From a virus, in IMG/VR virus record IMGVR_UViG_3300021964_000030, positions 1-64,000 of that record: a stretch of 64,000 nucleotides of DNA, one strand, 5' to 3'. The notes under the pieces are model-generated. The model did not search any database and was not told where the DNA came from. It was given only the letters and a program-made list of their open reading frames with translations. Of this stretch, positions 1 to 8,199 are shown piece by piece (position 1 is the stretch's first letter; each line of letters begins with the position of its first letter). The position numbers were made by a program, and so were the translations under genes.

Positions 1-39
1 GCATTTGTCGATGAGTTTGAGAGACTATTGAATGCGTGA
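1..39 (+). CDS. C-terminal end of an upstream gene (partial)
   Basis: Reading from base 1, a frame of twelve sense codons (ending Leu-Leu-Asn-Ala) closes with TGA at 37-39. It overlaps the ATG of the gp27-like gene by 8 nt, the same tight overlap seen between gp27-like and gp5-like genes just downstream. This suggests the last residues of another baseplate gene in the same operon. Too short to identify; in T4-like phages gp26 or gp51 type genes lie near here, but nothing in the 12 residues proves it. Confidence 0.4.
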   Translation, partial: AFVDEFERLLNA

Positions 40-1339
40 TACTCATCGATTAGACAGCGAAGGATACGCAAGCACTCCGCGAAGCTGGTTTCTTGCGGAA
101 GCGAACCTGTTTCCCCATAACGAAGTCGATGGTAACGAACATTTTGACATACGTAATCTCATTACAGATATCTCTATCATAGAAGACATTAACTCACCAT
201 TTCTCGAAGCAGAAGTCAAGATTGGCGATACATTCAATCTACAAGAGAAGTTAGGACTATGCGGTGGCGAGAAACTTTTTCTAAACATACAAAGAAAGCA
301 GAAAGACGGCAAGAAGACATACAAACACCACTTCTATATTAGCGAAGTATACAACTTTAAGAAGAGCGGAACTGCACGATACACCTACGTGCTGAAACTT
401 CATAGCAATCATCTACATCTAAACCAATTACAAACAGTTCAGAAGCCATTCAAAGACACTCTTGGAGGGACGATAGAGAAGCTGTTTAAGCATGAGCTAC
501 AGGTAGAAGAAGGCAGTTTAAACATTAGTACAAACAATAGTGGCATAGTTAAAGGAATCTTCCCAAGGTTAAGACCAGTACACGCATGCTATTGGCTCAT
601 GCGACAGTCTTTTGATGACGGGACACCATTCTACCTTTATGAAACGCTACAGAAGTCCACTGTACACTTCAAAAGCTATAAGGAGTTAGCCTCAGTCAAA
701 CCTAGCAAACAAAGAAAGTATAAGTACAAAGCCTTTACGAACACTCAGAAGGAGACACCAGAGGGCTATGAAGAGGAACGAATCATGATATCAAAGATGT
801 CATCACCTGATTATGGTAAGTCTTCTCTGATGGCTACAGGGTCTGGCGCCTATGCATCTACTATACATGAACTAGATATAGCCAATAAGACATATAATAA
901 GATACGCTATTCATATGAGAAGAACAAACTAATTAAACTGAATGACAATAAGCCCTTTACAAAGACTAAGAAACTTGATAAGGAGCTGCATGAACTAAAC
1001 GAGTCTAAACAATTCTTTATTAGTAAGAACTCGAAGGCGTTTAATGATTTAGGTAACTATTATAGTGCAGCTGATATACAATTCTCTAAGGCCGTAGCAC
1101 ACCTTGAGAACCTGCAGTATGTGAAACAAGAGGTTATCCTTCCGGGCGATTTTGAATTGTCTGTGGGTCATCTAATGCATGTCTCAGTATATAGAAATGA
1201 GGAAGGCTCCGATGGGGCTGGAATCGATAAGGAACAGTCAGGTGACCATATCATCACAAGGATAGTTCACATGTTTGGCGATGAGTATAATATGGATATG
1301 ACCATACAAAAAGATAGTAGCGAGAGGAAGTATGATTAA
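32..1339 (+). CDS. gp27: Baseplate hub protein, gp27-like
   Basis: Probable hub ring subunit that joins tail tube, baseplate and the gp5 spike. The 435-residue length is close to T4 gp27 (about 390). The middle, around residues 180-215, has a pattern seen in gp27/VgrG-type hub proteins: a Gly-Ile-x-Pro-x-x-Arg-Pro stretch, an Ala-x-Tyr-Trp-Leu helix, then an Asp-Gly-Thr-Pro-Phe-Tyr-Leu-Tyr turn. The strongest evidence is context: its last 8 nt overlap the start of the gp5-like spike gene, and gp25, gp6 and gp8 genes follow. Start at 32 has no clear Shine-Dalgarno and overlaps the preceding stop, suggesting coupled translation. Similarity is remote, so a different hub protein remains possible. 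Confidence 0.65.
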   Translation: MRDTHRLDSEGYASTPRSWFLAEANLFPHNEVDGNEHFDIRNLITDISIIEDINSPFLEAEVKIGDTFNLQEKLGLCGGEKLFLNIQRKQKDGKKTYKHHFYISEVYNFKKSGTARYTYVLKLHSNHLHLNQLQTVQKPFKDTLGGTIEKLFKHELQVEEGSLNISTNNSGIVKGIFPRLRPVHACYWLMRQSFDDGTPFYLYETLQKSTVHFKSYKELASVKPSKQRKYKYKAFTNTQKETPEGYEEERIMISKMSSPDYGKSSLMATGSGAYASTIHELDIANKTYNKIRYSYEKNKLIKLNDNKPFTKTKKLDKELHELNESKQFFISKNSKAFNDLGNYYSAADIQFSKAVAHLENLQYVKQEVILPGDFELSVGHLMHVSVYRNEEGSDGAGIDKEQSGDHIITRIVHMFGDEYNMDMTIQKDSSERKYD

Positions 1340-2693
1340 AGATGATATGTTTATAGGTGGTGCCTTTATATGGTTCACCGGCGTAGTAGAAGACAGAATG
1401 GACCCAGAAGAAATGAACCGAGTCAAGGTCAGATGTTTTGGTTATCACTCAGAGGATAGTGGATTATTACCTACAGAAGATTTACCATGGGCCACAGTAT
1501 TAATGCCTAACACATCTTCAGGCACTTCTGGTATAGGGGATTCACCTCATGCCTTAATGGAAGGTAGTTGGGTAGTAGGGTTCTTTAGAGACGGCGAGAG
1601 TGCTCAGGACCCATTAATTATAGGCAGTATAGCATCCTTTAATAGTAGCACTCAGGCACCTAAGGGAGATGCCTTTACAGGTCTTGATTTCCCGCGGGGC
1701 GAGTACGAAGGCCAATCCGATGTTAATAAGAGTGCAAGGAATAATAATTTTGGACAAGGTACCTCTATGGATATAAGGGCTAGTACCACGGACCCGTCTC
1801 CAGTGTCCACAGCATCGGCACCTAAGATATCATCGGTTGCTCCGAATAAGCCAGCAAGTTATTATAATAATAATTCATGGGCACCATTGAAACCCTATAA
1901 TGGGGCCTTGCCAACCTATCCATATAATAAGGTTACTGAGAGTGAGTCCGGACATGTTGTTGAAATAGATGATACTCCTGGCTATGAGAGAACGCTACGT
2001 ATGCATGCTTCTGGTAGTTATGAAGAGATATATCAGGATGGTACAAGACAAATAAAAATTCTCGGAGATGACTATGAGATAGTATTAGGGGCTAAGAACA
2101 TCCATATCAAAGGTGATTTTAATATCACTTGCGATGGTAATATGCGACAACTAGTATATGGTAACTATCACTTAGAGGTAGAAGGTGATTATACACAGAA
2201 TATAAAAGGTTCCTTGCAATCTCGTATTAATGGAAACTCGGAATATGAGATAGGTAGAAATCGTTCAGGTAATATTGGATTAAATGATTCTTTATTAGTC
2301 AATGGTGATAATATCCATAACATAGTATTAGATGATTTAAAAACTGTTTCTGGCAATCACGTTAATAATACCGCTGGAAATATGTCGCTCGTTGCTTATG
2401 GTAATACTTCCGTTTTCTCAGGTAATAAATATTCTCAAACATGCATTGGTGACTATGCCGTCGCTAGCGGAGGGAACGCTAAATTTGGCGTCTCTGGTAA
2501 TTTGACAGAAGATATCGATGGTACACATACATTAACATCGCCGAATGCTGCTATCACTTATACGAATGGTGAGATTACCGTCGCAACAATTACTCATACT
2601 GCACATACACACGTCGAGGTTCCTGGTAGCGGTGGAGCAAGTTCGCCTGTCCCTTCAACACAATCAACATCAAAACCTGAGGATAATACCTAA
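1332..2693 (+). CDS. gp5: Baseplate hub spike, gp5-like, without a lysozyme domain
   Basis: Central tail spike protein. The N-terminal 100 residues look like the gp5/VgrG OB-fold: Trp-Phe-Thr-Gly-Val-Val-Glu-Asp-Arg at residues 15-23, then Gly-Ser-Trp-Val-Val-Gly-Phe-Phe-Arg-Asp-Gly and Asp-Pro-Leu-Ile-Ile-Gly around 78-101. From about residue 200 to 410 there are short Gly-Asn/Gly-Asp strands (Gly-Asn-Tyr, Gly-Asp-Tyr, Gly-Asn-Ser), as expected for the needle-like triple beta-helix. T4 gp5 has a lysozyme domain between these parts (575 residues in total); here only about 90 Pro/Ser/Ala/Asn-rich residues separate them and no lysozyme catalytic motif is visible. It starts inside the gp27-like gene and ends in a TAATG overlap with the next gene. 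Confidence 0.8.
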   Translation: MIKDDMFIGGAFIWFTGVVEDRMDPEEMNRVKVRCFGYHSEDSGLLPTEDLPWATVLMPNTSSGTSGIGDSPHALMEGSWVVGFFRDGESAQDPLIIGSIASFNSSTQAPKGDAFTGLDFPRGEYEGQSDVNKSARNNNFGQGTSMDIRASTTDPSPVSTASAPKISSVAPNKPASYYNNNSWAPLKPYNGALPTYPYNKVTESESGHVVEIDDTPGYERTLRMHASGSYEEIYQDGTRQIKILGDDYEIVLGAKNIHIKGDFNITCDGNMRQLVYGNYHLEVEGDYTQNIKGSLQSRINGNSEYEIGRNRSGNIGLNDSLLVNGDNIHNIVLDDLKTVSGNHVNNTAGNMSLVAYGNTSVFSGNKYSQTCIGDYAVASGGNAKFGVSGNLTEDIDGTHTLTSPNAAITYTNGEITVATITHTAHTHVEVPGSGGASSPVPSTQSTSKPEDNT

Positions 2694-3583
2694 TGAGTTT
2701 ACCATGTGGCAATAACGCAAACTTAGACAATATTAAAAGTAAAACTGCAGAATTAGATTCGTTACTCGAAGGAGGTAAAGATGCGCTCTCCTCTGCGAGT
2801 AGTAAACTTTCCGAGCTGACTGCTGAACTCAATTCCTTTAAACCAGAGTTACCAGAAATTCCTTCCCTCCCTAAGGAATTAATTGCGCTGGCTAATATTA
2901 ATAATCCCTTAGAGTTATTAAATAAGATTAGCACAATAAAAAATTCCTATGGTGCGGCCGTACCTGATTTAGGGGGCTTGCTATCTAAGCTTGGATTAGA
3001 CTCCTTTCCTCCCAGCGTAAATATATCCGCTATCTGCGATGAGGTACCGAATGTCGAAATCAAACCTGATGGTAGTGTTAAGGAAGAACCTAAGGAAAGT
3101 AAACCAGCAGAAGTCGTTCCACCTGAGCCAAAGAAAGAAGAGAATACCGCTCCGGTCGCACTCGTTGATAAAGATGTTTATGAATATAATAAAGCAACAT
3201 TAGAAAATGCATATAAACTAGCAAAGGGTGAACTATTAAGAGAAACAAATAATAATTTTGGTTCTCTTTTAGGTAATTCAACAAAAGCCTCTGATGAAAT
3301 ATATAAACTCACAACCGTAGAGATGGTTAACGGCTTATATGCCGAAGGCGGTGCAACCTATAATGAGATTAAAGGTGAAGGTAAGTTAGAAGAATATCGT
3401 CAACTCATGGCACAGAATAAAAAGGCAAAGAAAGCAGGTTATGACTTTACATCATATAATAGTCTAATCAAAACAAAGTTTGATTTATTACAAACAACAA
3501 AGACATTCTTTCATAAAGATGCAGACTATACTACAGCTGCGCAAGATGTAGTCGCTAGAAGTAAAGCTAAATTGGCAACATAA
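2693..3583 (+). CDS. Unidentified virion-associated protein between gp5 and gp25
   Basis: Not recognised. The 296-residue product has an N-terminal helical stretch rich in Leu, Ser and Lys (residues 8-50), a Pro-rich segment (50-65), a Lys/Glu/Pro linker around residues 125-155, and a Lys-rich helical C-terminal half. The ATG overlaps the gp5 stop (TAATG), so it is probably translated with the hub genes, and the gp25 gene follows 18 nt downstream. Position suggests a hub or wedge accessory protein or tail chaperone. T4 has gene 53 and hub assembly genes in comparable places, but no residues here support that identity. Confidence 0.6.
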   Translation: MSLPCGNNANLDNIKSKTAELDSLLEGGKDALSSASSKLSELTAELNSFKPELPEIPSLPKELIALANINNPLELLNKISTIKNSYGAAVPDLGGLLSKLGLDSFPPSVNISAICDEVPNVEIKPDGSVKEEPKESKPAEVVPPEPKKEENTAPVALVDKDVYEYNKATLENAYKLAKGELLRETNNNFGSLLGNSTKASDEIYKLTTVEMVNGLYAEGGATYNEIKGEGKLEEYRQLMAQNKKAKKAGYDFTSYNSLIKTKFDLLQTTKTFFHKDADYTTAAQDVVARSKAKLAT

Positions 3584-3588
3584 AGGAT

Positions 3589-3596
3589 TATAAATA
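3589..3596 (+). promoter_or_regulatory. Late promoter octamer for gp25, ATG at predicted +1
   Basis: TATAAATA lies between the preceding stop and gp25. Exactly 5 nt separate it from the ATG at 3602. In T4 the octamer spans -13 to -6, so transcription would begin at the A of the start codon. An AAGGA further upstream could serve read-through transcripts. Confidence 0.6.
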
Positions 3597-3601
3597 CATA
3601 T

Positions 3602-4039
3602 ATGGCAATATCAGATTACAGCGTTACAGGAAATAAAAAACGAAGTCAAGTTGATTCTCGTAGAAAGGGGTTTAGCGACCTCGACCTTCGTTTGACTAAA
3701 CATCCGATTAAGAAAGATATTATTCCATTAAGAGATGATGCTGCAATAAAAAATGCGTTAAAAAATCTGATATTAACTAACGCCTTTGAACGACCCTTTC
3801 AGCCAAACCTAGGTGCAAACCTTCGTGGGTTATTATTTGAACCAGCTGATGGCGTAACTAAATTAGCGTTAAAGGATAACATTGAGAGTATTGTAAAGCA
3901 TGAACCAAGAGTTCGTCTACTATCTCAGAATATAATTGATATGCCAGACTCAAATGCATATCGTATAACAATAAAGTTTTTAATAAAAGAATCCGACAGA
4001 CAAGACGATGTTGAGATTGTACTAAGAAGATTAAGGTAA
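3602..4039 (+). CDS. gp25: Baseplate wedge subunit gp25 (GPW/gp25 family)
   Basis: Small wedge protein that helps join inner wedge proteins and nucleates sheath assembly. The 145-residue product has the family core: an Asp-Ala-Ala-Ile-Lys-Asn-Ala-Leu-Lys-Asn-Leu helix (residues 46-56), then Glu-Arg-Pro-Phe-Gln-Pro-x-Leu-Gly-Ala-x-Leu (63-74), and a C-terminal strand ending Asp-Val-Glu-Ile-Val-Leu-Arg-Arg. T4 gp25 is 132 residues. It lies directly before gp6, as in related marine phages. The start codon is 5 nt after a late promoter octamer, suggesting a leaderless late transcript. Identification is confident. Confidence 0.9.
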   Translation: MAISDYSVTGNKKRSQVDSRRKGFSDLDLRLTKHPIKKDIIPLRDDAAIKNALKNLILTNAFERPFQPNLGANLRGLLFEPADGVTKLALKDNIESIVKHEPRVRLLSQNIIDMPDSNAYRITIKFLIKESDRQDDVEIVLRRLR

Positions 4040-4043
4040 TAAC

Positions 4044-5900
4044 ATGGCTAATAATTTAAATGTAACAGAATTAGATTTCGACCAAATAAAAGATAATCTA
4101 AAAAACTTTCTCAAGTCGCAATCAGAATATAATGATTATGATTTTGATGGAAGTGGATTATCAGTTTTATTAGATGTCCTGGCATATAATACTCATTATA
4201 ATGCTGTTAACGCACACTATAGTTTAAATGAGGCTTTCCTAGATTCAGCTCAGATTCGTGGTAATGTTGTAACAAGAGCTAAGCTATTAGGTTATACTCC
4301 TCGTTCAGTTCTATCACCAAGAGCTACAGTTAATATTGTAATTGATATCACAGGTGAAGATTCTAATACACAAGCTAATAATACATCTCTTGTTTTACCA
4401 AGAGGAACTAAACTCAAAACAAATGTTGGTGGTGAGTCGTTTGATTTTGTAGTACTAAATAATTATACTGTTGACAATGTTAATAATAAGTTTACCTTTA
4501 ATAATGTCGAAATAGTAGAAGGTACATATAAAACTATTCTATACAGAGTTGATAATGATATAGAGAATCAGAAATTTCAACTAGGTGACCAGGATGGCGA
4601 TACATCTACATTAAGAGTTCGTGTACAACAGAACGAAGATTCATTAGGGTACGATGTTTATAATAAGTTTGAATCATTATTAAATGTCGATTCAACTACA
4701 CAAGTTTATTACCTACAAGAGAATCCATCTGAATACTTTGAGGTGTTCTTTGGTGATGGAGTTATTGGAAGAAAGCCTGTTAATAATAATATTGTCACTC
4801 TTGACTATGTGTTTACCAATGGCCCAGATTCAAATGGAGCAAGTGTTTTTACACTGAATGATACTGTTGGCGGATTTGCTGTTAACAGTGTGACAACAGT
4901 TTCAGAAGCTTCTGGTGGTACAGAAAAGGAAACAGCTGAATCAATAAGATTCAACGCACCATTAACATTTACTACACAGAACAGAGCGGTAACAGCTCAA
5001 GATTATAGAGCGATTATATTAAAGAACTTTTCTAATATCTCTAGCATATCCACATGGGGTGGAGAAGATAATGACCCTGTAGATTTTGGTAGAGTATATG
5101 TTTCTGTTAAGCCATTAACATCTGCAGTATTAACTGATTCAGAAAAATCAGATATTAAAAATAATATTCTCAAAGGAAAGAATATTGTAAGTATTACCCC
5201 AGAGTTGGTCGACCCCGAAGAGACTAATCTAGAGTTGGATGTCTTCTTTAAATATAATCCAAACCTAACAGACAGAACATCAGTAGATTTAGAATCATTA
5301 ATTAAAGATGTTATTGCAGATTATAATTTCAATAACTTAAATAAATTCGATGGTGTGTTTAGACATTCACAATTATTAAATCTCATTGATAGAGCCGACC
5401 CAGCTATTTTAAATAGCACAGTGCGTCCATATATGTATCAAGAGATTGCTGGTAAAATAAACGTAAATGAAAATAACTTTACATTAAGCTTTGCTGACCC
5501 ATTCTTTGAGTCAGGTAGCTCAACAGATTTTGTATTAACATCGACTTCATTTAATATAAATGGTATTCCACATTTCTTTGGAGATATTCCAATTACAGGA
5601 AGTACTAACAGAAGAGTTATTGTATATAAAATTGTAGATAACCAAAACATTACAGTTATTAAAGATGCTGGAGAAGTAGAAGTATCAAAAGGTAAGATTA
5701 CATTACATAGTTTCTCACTCGATGCTGATACTACAATTAGAATTACCGTTACACCAAACAGTTTAGATATTGCACCAACAAGAAATCAGTTACTAAATAT
5801 TGATTCATCAAAAGTAAATGTAACAGCTGAAGTTGATACTATTACTACAGCAGGTTCTTCTGGTTCAATAGCATACAAAACAAATTCAAGGTTAAGATAA
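4044..5900 (+). CDS. gp6: Baseplate wedge subunit gp6
   Basis: Wedge protein whose dimers form the continuous inner ring of the baseplate. The 618 residues (T4 gp6 is 660) show typical features: an N-terminal Leu-Asp-Phe-Asp-Gln-Ile-Lys-x-Asn-Leu motif, Leu-Leu-Asp-Val-Leu-Ala-Tyr-Asn-Thr-His-Tyr near residues 44-54, and the gpJ-like central part with Tyr-Phe-Glu-Val-Phe-Phe-Gly-Asp-Gly-Val-Ile-Gly near 232-243. An Ala-Gln-Asp-Tyr-Arg-Ala motif is near residue 318. It follows gp25 by 4 nt with an AAGG Shine-Dalgarno in the gp25 end. Identification is confident from pattern and gene order. Confidence 0.9.
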   Translation: MANNLNVTELDFDQIKDNLKNFLKSQSEYNDYDFDGSGLSVLLDVLAYNTHYNAVNAHYSLNEAFLDSAQIRGNVVTRAKLLGYTPRSVLSPRATVNIVIDITGEDSNTQANNTSLVLPRGTKLKTNVGGESFDFVVLNNYTVDNVNNKFTFNNVEIVEGTYKTILYRVDNDIENQKFQLGDQDGDTSTLRVRVQQNEDSLGYDVYNKFESLLNVDSTTQVYYLQENPSEYFEVFFGDGVIGRKPVNNNIVTLDYVFTNGPDSNGASVFTLNDTVGGFAVNSVTTVSEASGGTEKETAESIRFNAPLTFTTQNRAVTAQDYRAIILKNFSNISSISTWGGEDNDPVDFGRVYVSVKPLTSAVLTDSEKSDIKNNILKGKNIVSITPELVDPEETNLELDVFFKYNPNLTDRTSVDLESLIKDVIADYNFNNLNKFDGVFRHSQLLNLIDRADPAILNSTVRPYMYQEIAGKINVNENNFTLSFADPFFESGSSTDFVLTSTSFNINGIPHFFGDIPITGSTNRRVIVYKIVDNQNITVIKDAGEVEVSKGKITLHSFSLDADTTIRITVTPNSLDIAPTRNQLLNIDSSKVNVTAEVDTITTAGSSGSIAYKTNSRLR

Positions 5901-5901
5901 T

Positions 5902-8190
5902 ATGAGTGAAAAATCATCACCAGGATATATTGAGTCCATCGGGTCAACCAAAAGGAAGACTAAAGAAGATTTAAATATCAAACAATTAATACCATCTGAG
6001 ATTTTAGACTCACTTGGTACTTCTGGTGGTATTGAAAACTTATTAAAAAAATATTATGAGTTCATGAACATGGACGAATTTATCTATACCGATACAGATA
6101 ATTTTACTGATATAATATTAGATGGGAAAGCCGTATTTAGAATAAGGGACCCAGAGGGAGACAACAATCAATTCTTCCACGATACCACAGGTTCTTTATC
6201 AGTACTAAAAATTGGCACAACCACAATAGACTTAACAACAGCTAATACTAATATTGTTATTTCAAACGGAAATGACTTACCTGGTTCATTAGCTAATTCA
6301 GAAACTAATTTAGGAAAGACTTACACCATTAATTTTTTAGATAATGATGGTGATAAGGATAACCAATATAATTCATTAAGCTGTAGCTTAAAAGCCTCTA
6401 TCAGAAACTGGGTAGGGCCAGGTCCATCGTATATTCTAAATGCCATCGAAGAAGCAATGGACATCGATAAAAATGATGATAACTATTTGGCACAGATGCA
6501 AAAAGAAATCGCGGCATCAATACCAAAAGACTTGACAGTTAATAAGAGAAATCTGTATAAACAGATTGTTGATTTTTATAAGATTCGTGGTAGTGATAAC
6601 TCCATTGAAATCTTTTTTAGATTATTATTTAATGATGATGTTGAAGTAGAGTATCCATGGGATAATACTTTGATACCATCAGCAGGTACATGGAATCCTG
6701 GTGTTAATCAGTTCTCAACAAGGACTGGATTTATATCAGAAAAAGATATTAGAATACATGATAGTAATAGATATCAAAAATATTCTTACTTAATTAAAAC
6801 AGGGAATAATGTAGAGACATGGTCTAATGTATTTAATAAATTAGTACACCCTGCAGGGTTTATATTCTTTGGAGAGATTCTTCTCTTCCTCAATTTATTA
6901 AGAAGCTCGTTAGGTGATAACACTCGACAAACATCTTTCACATATACTGGTTCAGTGACATTACCAAATAATACTACAACATTTAGGCAAGGTGCACAAG
7001 CCTATGATAGTGTTGGTAACTTTGGTAATTCAATAACCGACGCTTTAGAAGAAGCGAAAGTCGGCGCGCAATTAAATGTTGAAACTGGTGAGGTCTCACA
7101 AACAGTTAAAGCATACGGCAGAAATAATAGGAGCACCCTATCATCTATGCCTGGTATACAGTTCGGTGTAATTGGATTAGAAGATATTATGAGACTTGTG
7201 GAAAGCTTCGTTTCTACATTTACCCCTACGCTATCTGCAAAGATTTTTAGAAATGGTCAGATGTCAGTAGCATTACAGAGTGGTTCAATTAATAATATTG
7301 AAATTGTACAACCAGGATATGGTTATACATCTGCACCTACACTTACAGTTACTGGCGATGGAAGTAATGGCACAGCTACTTGTACCATTGATGACTTTGG
7401 TAGAATTGAAACTGTAACAATAACAAATGCAGGTTCAGGATATACAAATGTTGCGATTGATGTAACAGCACATGCTACATTAACACAAACAACAATTGAT
7501 GATATTTTCTTCCCAGGCTTAGCAAATAAAACATATCGTAAAGCTCCTAAGATTAATATCGCATCACCCGATGCGGTTGATGCAGATGGTGTAGCTTTAT
7601 CAAGTAATGTACAGGCTGTAGCTAACTTTATTTTAGAAGCAACCTCTATCGAACATATAAGGTTAACAGATAGAGGCTCAGGCTATACGTCAAATCCTTC
7701 CGTTACTATTACTCCTCCTACAAGCGGAGTAACAGCACAGGCTTATGCAACTATTAATAACGAAGGAAAAATAGATGGAGTGGTCGTATATAATCCTGGT
7801 TCAGGTTATACAACAGCTCCTACTATATCATTTATTGGAGGAGGCGGTAGTGGAGCAGAAGCTGAAGCTTTACTAAATCCTTCAGAAATATCTAGCATAA
7901 ATATTAGTAACAGAGGTTATGGTTATACCGTCGACCCTAGAATTACTTTAGGTTCTTCCGGCGTAACTGAAAAGAGAGCAAAAGATACGAATATGATTCT
8001 GATTATCTTATTGAATTATCTTAACTCTGTAAATAATTATTTTAATTTAAAAGGAAACAGTTTTTATAACTCTACTAGAAAATTTGATACCAATCAAAGA
8101 ATTGATTTATTTGGTGACCAAATTATTGAAAACACCTACGCAAGTAGTATAAATAGATATAACACTAGCAGTTTTATAAACATAGAATAG
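5902..8190 (+). CDS. Baseplate wedge protein in the gp7 position, with GSGYT repeats
   Basis: A 762-residue virion protein between gp6 and gp8, the place of T4 gene 7; sequence identity with gp7 (1032 residues) is not evident. Residues 200-330 form a conserved-looking segment (Lys-Arg-Asn-Leu-Tyr-Lys-Gln-Ile-Val-Asp-Phe-Tyr-Lys-Ile-Arg-Gly, then Phe-Phe-Arg-Leu-Leu-Phe, then His-Pro-Ala-Gly-Phe) that I associate with marine T4-like structural proteins. Residues about 463-695 hold four copies of a Gly-x-Gly-Tyr-Thr-x-x-Pro beta motif. The C-terminus is Asn/Tyr rich. It starts 2 nt after the gp6 stop. Baseplate wedge role is inferred from position. Confidence 0.7.
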   Translation: MSEKSSPGYIESIGSTKRKTKEDLNIKQLIPSEILDSLGTSGGIENLLKKYYEFMNMDEFIYTDTDNFTDIILDGKAVFRIRDPEGDNNQFFHDTTGSLSVLKIGTTTIDLTTANTNIVISNGNDLPGSLANSETNLGKTYTINFLDNDGDKDNQYNSLSCSLKASIRNWVGPGPSYILNAIEEAMDIDKNDDNYLAQMQKEIAASIPKDLTVNKRNLYKQIVDFYKIRGSDNSIEIFFRLLFNDDVEVEYPWDNTLIPSAGTWNPGVNQFSTRTGFISEKDIRIHDSNRYQKYSYLIKTGNNVETWSNVFNKLVHPAGFIFFGEILLFLNLLRSSLGDNTRQTSFTYTGSVTLPNNTTTFRQGAQAYDSVGNFGNSITDALEEAKVGAQLNVETGEVSQTVKAYGRNNRSTLSSMPGIQFGVIGLEDIMRLVESFVSTFTPTLSAKIFRNGQMSVALQSGSINNIEIVQPGYGYTSAPTLTVTGDGSNGTATCTIDDFGRIETVTITNAGSGYTNVAIDVTAHATLTQTTIDDIFFPGLANKTYRKAPKINIASPDAVDADGVALSSNVQAVANFILEATSIEHIRLTDRGSGYTSNPSVTITPPTSGVTAQAYATINNEGKIDGVVVYNPGSGYTTAPTISFIGGGGSGAEAEALLNPSEISSINISNRGYGYTVDPRITLGSSGVTEKRAKDTNMILIILLNYLNSVNNYFNLKGNSFYNSTRKFDTNQRIDLFGDQIIENTYASSINRYNTSSFINIE

Positions 8191-8199
8191 GAAAAAATT

